A stretch of 64,000 nucleotides of DNA from Scytalidium lignicola (Eukaryota; Ascomycota; Leotiomycetes). The notes below the pieces were generated by a model. The model saw only the letters and a program-made list of their open reading frames with translations, did not search any database and had not been told where the DNA came from. The position numbers and the translations under genes are program-made. Below, piece by piece: positions 36,191 to 47,882 of the stretch. Location of the stretch: NCBI GenBank assembly GCA_002812745.2, contig NCSJ02000217.1, positions 1-64,000 on the forward strand. Direction: 5' to 3'. Within the stretch, counting starts at the first letter, position 1; every line of letters starts with the position of its first letter.

Positions 36191-36649
36191 GGGTTAGTAT
36201 ACTTGTGCTTACCTATCTGTGCTAGAATGGAGACTGAGTTTAAGCTAGTGAAGTTGTATTTAGCCTAGAACAGAGTTTGAACTTCGTTAGTACTTCAATG
36301 GCTTTCTTCCTTGTAAATTACCAATTCCTCAGTTTTATAGTAGCCTTTCCTAAGTAATTCACTATGTCCTTTACAACAAAGGATTTGATGATTATGAGGG
36401 TTTCATAACATATTAGTAAGAGACTTACTCTAGCTATACAATTAAGCTTTTAGCCATCTACAGAGAAACAGAGATTGTGGTTTATATGCTAGTTATGTGT
36501 AAAAATGCAACAATGCTAAAAGAAGCTTGAATGTAATACAGCATCTAGAAAAGCTTACTAGTTCTAGACTTGCAGTTGAGGCTAAGTTCAAGAGGGAGAT
36601 TACAATGTAAGGGTAGATATAAGAGAAAAAGAAACTAGTAGTATAAGTA
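36191..36649. other. AT-rich spacer between two repeat arrays
   Basis: Less AT-shifted than average, no gene recognised. Confidence 0.4.
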
Positions 36650-36990
36650 AAAATGTAGTACTAGTAAAATACTAATGTTAGTAAAAGGATGATATAAGTN
36701 AAAAAGGTAGTACTTGCAAAAAGGTAATACAAGTNAAAAAGGCAGTATTAGTAAAAGAGTAATATAAGTNAAAAAGGTAATACTTGTAAAAAGGTAGTAT
36801 AAGTNAAAAAGGTAATACTAACAAAATGATAATACTAACAAAAGAGTAATATGAGTAAAAAGGTAATCCTTATAAAAAGGTAGTACAAGTAAAAAGGTAA
36901 TATTAACAAAATGATAATACTAACAAAAGAGTAGTATTAGCAAAATAATAATATTAATAAAAGGGTAATACTAACTAGAAATTTATATAA
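36650..36990. repeat. 17-bp tandem repeat AAAAAGGTAATACTAGT
   Basis: About 18-20 units of AAAAAGGTAATACAAGT and variants in a regular 17-18-bp step. Four or five units carry an N directly before the A-run, suggesting the caller could not fix the run length. No coding potential. Confidence 0.7.
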
Positions 36991-38009
36991 TTAAAAAGCT
37001 TATATTAATGTGAAATTAATACTAGTAAGTAGTTAACATTAGTAAATGGACAGTATTAGCAAATGGATAGTATTAGCAAATAGACAATATTAATAAATGG
37101 ACAACATTAAAAGGATGATGATAATAGTAATTGTTTTTAATGAATGACTTAGTTAGTCTAACTCAACTGACGGTGATTAATAAGTAAAATCTACAATAAG
37201 CATAAGTATAAAGTTATAACTAACATAAATTTAATATTAAATATATAGTTTGTTAGATGTACAATATACATGATTTACAAATTCTTGTTCAAAGTAATTA
37301 TACATAGTAAATTTCTACTAATAGATCTTTGTTAGAAGACTCTTACTAAGAGATTTCTACTAGTATATTCTAGTTATATACAATTTCATAATATTCATAT
37401 CAGTAAAACAAATACTAAAGTTCTTATGAGAATTTTCTTATAATATTCATAATAAGCTTTATTAATATATGATAAGGCCTTTGTAATTAGCTTGTTATTT
37501 CCTAACAATTAAAACTTTTGTCAAGTATAATCAAGAATGAAATTGAGTATTATAAGGTTGAGTAGCCTATAAAAAGGCTAACTGTATTAGGTTTATTCTT
37601 AGAATTAAAGTTTAGATCTTGCTTTTTACTTCTTTTTGTTTTAAGGGGGATATGATTCAGGATTAATAATCGTTAATAAGATGTGATAATAGTTAATGGT
37701 TAATTTTAATCATACTTAAGTCTAACTAAAGTTAATTCTAATAGGCTAGATAAGAGTTAACAATGAATTCTTATGTAAAAACTNAAAAAAGATTTTGGTT
37801 CTTAAGAATGAAATATTTCTTTAAGTAATGTATTATTCAACATATATTCTTTTAATAGGAGATATGAATGCTCTTATGTAATATAATAGTAGAATCATCA
37901 ATAGTATATATTAGCTAATATAAGTATGTTTAAGCTTGTAAATATATATTCAACTATCAAGTAATATATAAGTTAAAAGGTTTGTGAATTTAGAATTGTT
38001 TTAAAGAGT
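36991..38009. other. AT-rich, no gene resolved
   Basis: Includes a few AAATGGACAGTATTAGC repeats (37030-37110), then eroded sequence without recognisable frames. Confidence 0.4.
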
Positions 38010-38860
38010 TTAAATAAACAAGATATTAAATTTTTCTCTTAGTTGTACTTATAAGAAGAATAAATCATTTATTAAATTGAATTTTAATTCTGATTAGTAA
38101 GTATTTAATTTTCTACATTAACNTTTTTAATTAGATCTCCTAAGTCCTTTTATCATGAACTTAATTCAAATCCATATAATTAGTATATAATACATATTTA
38201 CTATATNAAAAAAATAGTGCTTAATATAATTTAAGATGATTTGAATTAATCATCTTATTATTGATAATCNTTTTTATTATTTTATCTAGAATGATATTTA
38301 AGTTTCTTTTGTTTAATATTTAAATTACATGAATATAAAGTTATTAATAATAGATATAATTGTTATTATTTATGTTAATTATATGTTTGAAGTTATTAAA
38401 TTAGAGTAATTTACTATTTATTTCTTAGATAATAGCCAAGACTTAATATTAATCGAATTATAAGTAAAATAACAGTTAGTTTTATAGTTATGAATAATAA
38501 AGGATATGTTAATATCATAAAGCTTTGCAAGTTTATAAACTCTATTAATTAGAGTATCCTTTTTTCTACTAAATCTTTTATTTTATCTTTTTTATGTTTT
38601 AACATTTATAATTAATNAAAAAGTATATATTTTTCTTTAAAGATTAAAAGAGTAACAAATAATATACTTTTAAATAGATAAGTTTAACTTAAGTTTAGAA
38701 TTGATTAAAGTTATGCAAAAATTAAAAGTTTTAAAATCTAAGTTTTGAGGGATTAATTTTAAATCCTCATATTAATAAGAGTATCAAAAGAGGTTATTAT
38801 AAGACTTAAATTTAGATTACTCCTTTTACTTTTTCAAAAAAAAAGGATGTATTTGTTAAT
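38010..38860 (-). pseudogene. MADS-box (SRF-type) gene relic, copy B, inverted
   Basis: Inverted partner of the unit at 32400-32965. The minus strand has an ATG at 38605 and, after a small frameshift near the N-terminus, reads DTLINRVYKLAKLYDINIS, FIIHNYKTNCYFTYNSINIK and SWLLSKK before a stop at 38418. It keeps the Trp that became TGA in copy A, and shares flanks on both sides (38606-38860; 38010-38417). It lacks the 1.2-kb segment found in copy A. Differences between copies are mainly transitions, as expected for RIP acting on a duplicated sequence. Confidence 0.55.
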
Positions 38861-41800
38861 AATGCATTACCTAGACCAAAATCATATAAAAGTCTGATTA
38901 CATTGTACTTTTATATATATAAAAGTATTATAAAAGGCTTTTACATCATGACAAATGATAAATTAATGATTTTATGAATTAAGTTAACTTAAAACAACAT
39001 TAAATAATATATAGTATCTTGATTTAATTATAAAACTCTTGTTTACATAAAGTGTAAAAGCTTTTTCTAACATCTTTATACTAAAGTAACTAGGAAGATA
39101 ATTCTTAACTTTAGCCTAAGAAGATAAAATTACATAATAAAGTTACAAAAGAATCTTTAAAGATATAATTTTGAAGATAGTAGAATAATTAATAAGATTA
39201 ATATACTTAAGAATGTTCTGGAAGTTGGGATAGAATAGTAAAGTTATAAGTTATATCTAATTGGACAAATAAATATTTAATAAGTATATGTGTAGAATAT
39301 TCTAGAATAGACAACTAAAGAAGATAAATAAAAGTTAAGTGATCATTTTTCTATTATATAGTAAGTTGTAATCAAGGTCTTGAAAATACAAAGTAAAAGT
39401 ATTCTTATTAAAATCCTTTTTACCTTAATCAAATAAGAGTAAAGATAGAAGAAAACCTTAATATAATAAATATATTATCTTAAATAATAAATGATTAAGC
39501 TTAAGGTTAATTAAACTAACTTACTCTTTTAAAATCGTCTTCAAACTCCTTACTTACATTAATAATAGTCTTTAGATGAGAATAAGATACTAAGGCTTTT
39601 TCCTAGACTATTAAGGTATATGTTATCCTTATGATATTCTTAATCTAGAAGATATAATTATTAGTATAAGTTTTTAGGTAATGCTTTTATAAAATAAAAA
39701 ATCTATTTGTTGACTATTCAGATTATGCTTTGCTAATTTATGAAGTTGTATAACATTACATTTTATATCTTTGTTAGTTATTATAACTCTTTTTNAAAAA
39801 ACTTGNTTTTAGATTTTTATCTTTGTATTCTTATCCAAATATAGATACTTGAGTCTAAGGTGTATTCAGCTTTAGGTAACCTCATCGAAGTTGTTAACCT
39901 AATTAGTAATGAGGAGTAAAATTCCTTGATAATACTTTAATAAGCATAAAAATACAAAGACTTAAGAATTATAAATATGATTAAGATTATATTGTTGTAA
40001 ATAAATATTAGCTTTATCTAAGAGAAGTATAACTTTTTTAGTGATTAACAAGCTCTAAAATNAAAAAAAAGGGCTTTTTCAAGNTTTTTTTAGATTATTA
40101 TCTAATTTACTTGTGGATATCTATAAGAATTAGTACAAATAATAATATTATAATAGATATTTACTGTATATAGTAGTCTTCGAAGGTACTTTAATAATGC
40201 TTTAGCAATTAGTATCTTGTTAACCTTAGGCAGTTTACTGTGATATATGTTAGTCTTTCTTAAATAGATATACTTATTAGAATTATACTAGAAAAGTATT
40301 ATTAAACCTTAGCCTTTCTCTTTTACAAAGTCATCAAAAGAATGATTGATTACTTAGTTCATATATGATGTTACAAGTGCTTGGATAAGCTTCTTCTGTT
40401 AGGCATTAATAGCAAGATGATTAATAAGTAAAGGATTCTAGTTAATATTAACAAGGTCAGAGATAGCAAATTCTATTACACTCAGGAAAATCAACAACAT
40501 AATTAACATAACCTAATAGACAAAAGTCTCTTATGCTATAACTTGTTAGCCAAGTTGAATCTTAAAATAGTTAGACTGTATTATAAGAAGTCCTTTTCTT
40601 TTAATTAATCATTATTAATATGTCTTATTTTATCTTTGCTTGTATTATTACTTGATAGATTGTCTTATAAATTAATGAAACCAAATCTATACAAATGTTT
40701 ACTTGTTATGCTTATAATAGTTAGCTTAATGTAATTAGAGTTTACTTGTTGAAAAAATATAAGGTCAATTATAATTCTACTATTAACAGATATTATAACT
40801 AGCTTTTTATCTTGTATCTAGAACATTATACTATTGTAATGACAATAATAGTAAGAGGCTTTAGTCAAGATATAAAATTTGTAACTATAAGCAATAAGAT
40901 TAACCTTGATCTTCTTGACATTTTGATAGTATATAAGAAGAAAAACAAATAATAAGTTGATTAGTTTTGATCTGTGAAACTTGAGAATCCTAGTCTTAAT
41001 TCTAACTTTATCAAACAATTTCTTATCAAATTCAAGGTAGTGCCCTTTAATATAAAAGTATTTAATGTTATCTTTCATAGTTTTCACTTCATCAAAATCA
41101 TATTAGAAACATTTAGGTTTCTTAGTATTAAGACAAGTAGAGTAGATTACTATATTTAACTTGAAGAGGAATAGAAGAAGATTAAATGTAATCTCTCTGA
41201 TCTTTAGAAATCTAATAAGTTACTTAATTATAACATTGTAAATTCTCTTAATGTAGTCGATCAAGAAGTTTAGATGTAAGTGGCTAGTATTGTTTATTAT
41301 AATATTTTGATGTTCTTCCAACTTAAGAAGATAATAATACAGCAGGTTTTATTCAATCTAAGTATAGATTAGATTTAAAAATTGATGTTAAGGGTATAAG
41401 AGAAATTAGAAATACCTTAAGCTTATCTTTTTAAAGAGAAATCCCTTTTACATCTTTTAGAATTAGCTTAAGCACTTCTTATAATAGTATAGACTTGATC
41501 TTAATATAAAATATAACTATACTGGTTTTTTGTCTAATAAATCAAAATTAACAGTAACAGATTAATATAAGGATTAACACTCTTACCAACATGTTTATAG
41601 TCTACTAAAACATATTTGTCCAGCTTATCTGATATTTCTAATAACCTTGAGCTTTTAACAACCTCTTACATACAAGATCTAACATTTTATTTACGCAGAT
41701 TAACCTTGTTATTTATAGTTAACACAGTTAAGAATATATACATCATCAACCTCCTTAACCTCATACTTAAAAGCTCAAGCTAACTCTGGATCTAGGGTGT

Positions 41801-44800
41801 TAAAGTCAATAACTTTAAAAACTTCTGCTGAATTCTTTTTTTTCTATAAACTTTGAGAAAAGCTTTTTAAAATCTTTAATTGTAATTGGACAAGAAGTTA
41901 TCTTAGTCTACTCATTATTGAATATAGCAGTAATTGGCTGACTTAGACTCTTTAGTAGTATGTTTAATGAAAGTCCATATTAAGCTATCTTGTTTAAAGT
42001 TATTATTAATGTAGAAGGTTGGTAAATGATCTTGTAATACAAAGATATATATAACATTAATAAACTTGCTTATTAAGCTTATATACAATAAATGTTTTGA
42101 AAGTTACTTAAAAAGCTAGAAGGAATAAGATGAAGATGGTGGTTAAACTTAATAGAAAATACTTACCTTTATATAATAATCTATTCTTGAGTAGAAACTT
42201 AACTAGAAGGTTTAACTTTGGATAATAAAGTAATAGAGTTCTTCATTCCCTGGATAAACTTACTTAAGGTTATATGAATATAGAAATGTTAACCTTTTGA
42301 ATAGCCTTTGATGGATTTATCAATTTATTATATAAGTAATACAAACAAATAATATGAAGTATTTAGTAGAGGTTTAGTGTAGATAATGGATTTCTTATTA
42401 TATATACAGTAAATACCTAGTATACTTTTCATGTTAAAGTTCTAGTTTATATGAAGAAAGTAATACTAAAAAGCTAGGNAAAAAAAGTTAGTTTGTTCAT
42501 AGAGTAAAGAGATTAACAAGCTTATTATAATAGTATGTTAACACTTTAAAAGTTAAGATGGTTTCTTAAATTCATTAACAGTTTAAGAGAAATAACAAAT
42601 TGTAACATTAATAATGTTTAGACAAGGGATATTATTAGAGAAAAAGTATATAGTAGATTAATTACTAGTTAATATAAAGATTTATTTATAAAATTAGTTT
42701 TGTTGTCACTTGAATAAAATTAATAGTTTACAATTGTATAGACTATTAATTATGCATTTCTCTTAAGGTAAACTAACTTTATATTATGTCCTTATTTAAA
42801 AGGAAAATATTATAAAGATTATAACTTAATACAAGTTAACAACTAAGTTATAATTTTAGTTTTTAGAAGTTGATAAACAAAGTAGACTTTGATTTGCTGT
42901 TAAAGTTGATAATATCTAGAATAGATTACATTAAAGGTAATCTATTATGTTTGCTTAATAGTGTTGATTTTCTGGAAATTAACAGCCTTAGCAATTCCTC
43001 GAAAATAAGAATGAGTTTTCAAGACCTCTTGTATAAATTTTTAAATTCAACTATTATTGTTATCTTCTGAAATCTATGTATAAGCTTAATAACTAGCTTA
43101 TGAAAAAATAATAATCAAATTAACACTTGGTGATTATGCTGCCAGAGTACTCATAGAACAGGCTAAAAGGTTTAATGTAATATTAGTATATCTTATAAAG
43201 TCTGTTAATCTTGTAATTAGTTAAGTTAATAAGATTATTAAATGAATTTTGAAATTGATTGATGTTATTATGAAGATTTGACAAGAGACTTAAGATGAAG
43301 TTGTAATATATTAAGAACATGTATAAGATAAGATTTATATGCTTAAGACTTAAGTAGACTTAGCTAAGTAAAAGATATTAAACATTATTAGATTAAATTT
43401 ATTATAGATTACAAAGGTGAACTTTAAGTTGATATTCAAACTTCTAAGAGATATAAAGTACAAAAGCAAAGTTATTAAAGTTATGATAATTACAAGTCTA
43501 ATTAGGATTAATACTATCTATAGTTTATATAAAAGTAACCTTGACAGTATGATCACCTTCTTAACAACTTACTTTACCAAAGTTTAGATTAAAATAAACC
43601 TTATAGTTTTTGATAGTATTATCAAGCAAATAAAAGAAGAGAAAGAATAGAATTAGTTTAAGGAGATAGTTAACATTATAAACAAACTAGAAAAGGAAAG
43701 ATTAATAAGTGATAAGTTTAGAAATCTTTATAGTAAGATTAATTTTACCTTTGTGTTTTTGATTGACTAATAAGCAATAAAGATTTCTTAGTATAAGAAT
43801 TGATATTGTCTGAGGATTAACAACTTTGATAGACTTGAACAAAAGATTAAACTATTGCTATGTATACAAACTAATAAATTGGCTACTTAAACTTTATTTG
43901 GTTAATATATTTCTAAGATGTGTATGTAACAATTATCTTATAATTAATTATAATATTAACTTTAAACTAACTTAATTGTTAAGTTTAAAACAGATAATGT
44001 TTATTATATTACTATCTAAGAAGAATAAGGATAAGAAGAAACTTTGAATATATACAAAGTACTATTAATAACTTATTAACAAAAATAAAAGATATATATA
44101 TAAATGTATTAATGAGTAATATATTGAAAATGCTTAAGCTGTTTAGAAAAGTTATTGAGAATAACTGACTATGGAAATGAAAAAGAAGTTAAGGATTAAA
44201 GACAACAAGATATTAGTTAAGTTTGTTCTCAAAAGATCAAAAACAGGATATCTCCTTTATTATCTAATATGATAACAAGGATAAAGAATACTTGACTGAA
44301 TTCTTTAAGTCAAGACTTATACTCTTCTTTTAAGCTTAAACTTGAAAATATATAGTAATGCTTTTAACATGAACAAAATATCTTATAAGGACTTTATACC
44401 TCTTATATGTAGTTATAAATAGTTTATTTATTATATACTCTTTATAGTCTTTTGTTTGCTTGTTATAAATTGAAAGATAATAGCCTTTAAACTATATTGT
44501 CCTCTCCTTAGTATTATCTAGGAGAAAGCTGAATATTTAAATTGTTTTGTCTTATCCAGTAAGAGCTTTATTACTTGTTTAAAAAGATGTATACATATTA
44601 GTTATAAGTACAATAAAAGAAGTGAAATAAAAGTTTAAATATTTAACTATTATAATCATAACAAAATGTACATTGAAGACTTTCTTAGCTTTATATATAT
44701 TTGTTGTAAGATAAGGAAGAATATAAGGTTAAGAAATGTGATTATCACTTGTATAAAATAAGTAATTGTATAAACTATATAATGGATAGAGAAGTTTATA

Positions 44801-44959
44801 TCTTGGAATTACCTTGGTTATAAAGGATGTAGTTTTGCTTGTTAGATAAAGGGAAATAAGGTTATCTCTTTATAAAAGGCTGAAGATAAAGTTAACTCTT
44901 TAAAGTCAGAGATAATTTTTAAAACCTTAAGATAGAATATATTAAGTATAATACTATCA
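38861..44959. other. 6-kb AT-rich RIP-eroded region, unresolved
   Basis: No gene could be supported. Traces of protein-like frames occur: minus strand near 41690-41790 (DFNTLDPELA, FKYEVKEVDDVYILNC) and plus strand near 43740-43860. The open frames at 40818-41087, 40974-41159 and 42870-43070 overlap or contradict each other and carry no motif. Probably several eroded transposons. Confidence 0.4.
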
Positions 44960-44961
44960 TA

Positions 44962-45062
44962 TCCTAAAGTGGCTTGTTTTTCGCGAATTCGAGCCCTGTG
45001 CACGCCTTTTTACAGCATGTACTATAGTAAATTAATGTAGAGGACTAAATCAACGAATTGAC
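44962..45062. repeat. Left terminal inverted repeat, 101 bp
   Basis: Pairs with 47780-47880 in inverted orientation with seven mismatches, all transitions. Rich in CpG compared with the surroundings. Confidence 0.92.
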
Positions 45063-45160
45063 ACTCTATTCGATCGATCTATCACTTGTTTCTTGAATTA
45101 ATCAAATTAACCAATATATACTGAACGTTTTAACCTCATAAAATCTATATAATCTATCTA

Positions 45161-46165
45161 ATGGCTTCAAACCTTCGCAGGGAGGTGGTCAGAACTATTG
45201 AAAGTGCTCTCTTGAACTCCGACGACGACAAATATACAATTGTTATTACTTTTGACATCTCCTACAAAACTGTTCGATATATTGCTCAAGGTATACAACT
45301 CTGTACAATTGTTGGATTAGATATAGGGAAATGCACTGGCAGACCTTCAGTGGTTACCCCTGAAATCGAAGAAGCAATTATCAAATTAGTAACAATGTCT
45401 AATGAGATATTTCAGGATAAGATCATAGACTTTGTATACAACGAATTTAACGTACAATTGTTATAATCAATGGTTTCCAAGCTTTTAAAGAAGCTTGATA
45501 TTAGCCATAAAAAGCTCAAAATCATAGTTGCTCAATGAAATCAACATCTTATCAACAATTAGAATATTGAATCTGCAGAATGAAGAGCTGACTAACTTGT
45601 TTTTACAGATAAATCTGGTAGTACTAAACATACAAGACATTGGAAATATAAATAAGTACTTATTGGTAAGCCAACGAAGGTTAAAAAGTAGTTAAAACAA
45701 TCGAAGAAGTACTTGATTCTACTAGTATATATAATAAAAGGTTATATCATAACAATCACTGTTAAAGGAAGTGTAACAATTAATATATTTGAGTAATAGA
45801 TTAAAATTAATATATTGTTATTATATAACTCTTAACCATACAAAAGATTGGTTTTAATAATAGACAACTATATAATTCATAGAAAAGTATGCCTTTAATC
45901 ACTTTATAATGCTAAAGGTATTTTGCTCAAGTTTCTACCTTTATATTACTTATTTTTCAACTTAATCAAAGAGAGTTTTAATAATTTAAAGAAGTAAATT
46001 CGTCAGTATTACACTTCTTATTAAGATATTAAGGTTGATTTTGAAGTTCTACTCCATATTGAAATCGATGAAGTAAGAAGAAGAGGTAGCCATAAAGTTG
46101 TTAAGAATGCAAATAGCCATTTTTGTTATTCAGGTTATCAAATAATTGAAAATACAGAAATCTAA
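45161..46165 (+). pseudogene. Tc1/mariner (IS630-type) transposase, RIP-inactivated
   Basis: A 334-codon frame from ATG 45161 to TAA 46163-46165 without a single frameshift but with 13 internal stops at probable Gln, Trp or Arg codons. The N-terminal part (to the first stop, 45464) has a helix-turn-helix recruiting domain and the linker GRPSVVTPEIEEAI. The catalytic DDE_3 core is readable: Asp150 in LVFTDKSG (codon 45608), Asp235 in LIIDN (codon 45863), and NLIKESF where the family has NPIE; the third acidic residue, position 270, is now Lys (AAA), a G-to-A change. Spacing of 34 residues between the second and third sites fits DD34E, as in Tc1. Conserved signatures KLLKKLDISHKKLK and YYTSY further support the family. 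The protein would cut and paste the element at TA sites; it is now inactive. Confidence 0.88.
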
Positions 46166-46659
46166 TTGATTTTACTATGCATAATAAAAGCTATTAAACC
46201 TTTAAATCTATAAGAATTACTGTAAAGGTTAATAAATCAAAGTAATTCTTGTATTCCTTTTTCCATCCTGGTATATGCGTTTAAACAATTATAACAGTTC
46301 TATATAGGAAATTATATAATTTAAGCTGATTATTATTAAGTTGGTTAAATAGAATAAGAGGGATATCTTAGTCTAGTAGAATTATAAATACTAATTCGAT
46401 CTTGTCGNTTTTTTTGATGTAGAAGAAGGTATTTATATATATATTCAGTAAATGATAGAATTAAACCTTCATTATTATAATCAAGTTGAATAAGGCTTGA
46501 TAAACAAATTAATTCCCTATTAGATGAGCTGGTTTAACCTTGACTTATTAGTTGATTTGAAGAGGTTGAGGTTCTTACATTAAAGATGATATTACTACTG
46601 TGTAATAGCATTAATAAAACGTTTCCAAACTTTAATTACTCTACTTTCTCTTTCTTTTA

Positions 46660-47715
46660 CTATAGAACAAGATATTGATTCTTCTTTTCTCTAATCATGC
46701 AAATTATCTTCGAAGATGAAGCCTTTAACGTTAATCTATTCTTTTTAATCTCATCTGCTTATGCTTTTATTATAGCCATCGAAATCAGAGTATACTTAAT
46801 TCTCTTATCACTTATCATCTTATCCTAACAGATTTTAAATCAATTAACACAAGTTGGAATCTTATAGTGATAATACTTAAACAATGTATATACAATTCCA
46901 CATGTAAGTTGATCTTTGATTATTTAGTTTAATTCTTCAATCTGAATCTTAGTCATACTTCATGGTTGTTTGGTTATAAAAGTTATAGCTTTGTTTTCAA
47001 ATTCATTCTCTGTCAAGGCTTGAAAAATTCGTTTTGGGGGTAGTTTCTCTGGTAGAGCTGACTTTGTAATTAAAACAAGTACAAGTTCGTTGTATAAATC
47101 GAAGTTGACAGCATATCAAACCTTAATTCAAAGAGTATTCCCTTTTTTAACAAGCTGATTTTTCAAGAGAGTTTCAAGCTTTTCCTACTTGATATTAAAC
47201 GTTATATCATATTCAGTAGGCTTGAGAATACTGCCAAAATAGCACTTTAATCGGTCTTCACCTCGAAGAGGCCTTTGAATATTCTTTTACTCCATAATCT
47301 CAATAACTCTTGTTTTAACTTACTCTATAATATCAGTGAAATTCAGGTGATTATCTGCATTTATATCTTCAAGAGACCCTTCAGATAAAACCATCAAACC
47401 CTTAAAAAACACCTTTATTCCAAATTCAAGATTGTGAGGTCGTTTTGGTAGTATATCAGTTGAATTAAGCGGAGAAAGGGAGGTGTTTCTCAACGGTTCA
47501 ACAGCTATAGGAGAGCTAGAACCAATCACTGAAGAGCTAGAACCAATTGCTGAAGGTCTGACAATTATACAAGGCGATGGAGCAGGAGTAACCCTTAGAA
47601 TCAGATGTGTTCGAGGTGTAGGAGGCTCTGGAGGCTCTGGAGGCTCTAAAACCTTCTTCGTACGTCGTTTGGCACGTGGTTTAAGTGCTGAACGGCAAGC
47701 TTTTTTGGGTAGCAT
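46660..47715 (-). pseudogene. Accessory gene of the Tc1/mariner-type element, unknown function
   Basis: The ATG at 47715 opens a frame that stays unshifted for 352 codons to 46660, interrupted only by substitution-type stops (first at 47320), and may run on to about 46400. The N-terminus is strongly basic (KKACRSALKPRAKRRTKK, nuclear-signal-like), followed by a Pro-rich PPEPPEPPTPRT stretch, a Ser-rich low-complexity part, and then a folded-looking region: RPHNLEFGIKVFFKGLMVLS, LRGEDRLKCYFGSILKPTEY, EKLETLLKNQLVKKGNTL, then IQIEELN, and a Cys-containing TCGIVYTLFKYYHYK. I do not recognise this protein. Its place inside the inverted repeats and its conservation as a frame argue that it belonged to the element. 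A role as DNA-binding or regulatory helper of the transposase is a guess. The long plus-strand frame at 47483-47797 is its antisense. Confidence 0.65.
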
Positions 47716-47779
47716 ATCGATTCAAGCACTTCGTACGCAAATAGCACGAAAAACAAGTGTAGAAACGTGTCGTATGGTA

Positions 47780-47880
47780 GTCAATTCGTTGATTTAGTCC
47801 TCTACATTAATTTACTATGGTACGCGCTGCAAAAAGGCGTGCACGAGGCTCGAATTCGCGAAAAACAGGCCACTTTAGGA
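47780..47880. repeat. Right terminal inverted repeat, 101 bp
   Basis: Inverted copy of 44962-45062. Followed directly by TA (47881-47882). It keeps more C and G than the left copy at the mismatched sites. Confidence 0.92.
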
Positions 47881-47882
47881 TA

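Larger units (their letters stand above)
44962..47880. mobile_element. Two-gene Tc1/mariner-type transposon, complete but RIP-killed
   Basis: A 2,919-bp element with both ends present. Terminal inverted repeats of 101 bp begin TCCTAAAGTGGC, and a TA dinucleotide lies directly outside each end (44960-44961, 47881-47882), the expected Tc1/mariner target duplication. Inside are a transposase frame (plus, 45161-46165) and a second gene on the opposite strand (minus, from 47715), converging on the middle. The element has kept its exact reading frames, so it was hit by point mutation soon after insertion and has hardly had indels since. At about 2.9 kb it is larger than usual for one-gene Tc1/mariner elements because of the second gene. 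Confidence 0.85.

Noticed and set aside
36650..36990. Possible CRISPR-like array (regular short repeats)
   Set aside because: The units are contiguous tandem copies without unique spacers, in eukaryotic AT-rich DNA.
22130..36990. Idea that the arrays at 22130-22640 and 36650-36990 are inverted copies of one satellite
   Set aside because: They share ACTAGTA/AAAGG-like words, but the unit lengths differ (about 45 bp versus 17 bp), so common origin is not supported.
47483..47797. 104-codon plus-strand frame with GGSGGSGGS-like run
   Set aside because: Antisense of the Pro-rich segment of the accessory gene and runs into the right terminal repeat.
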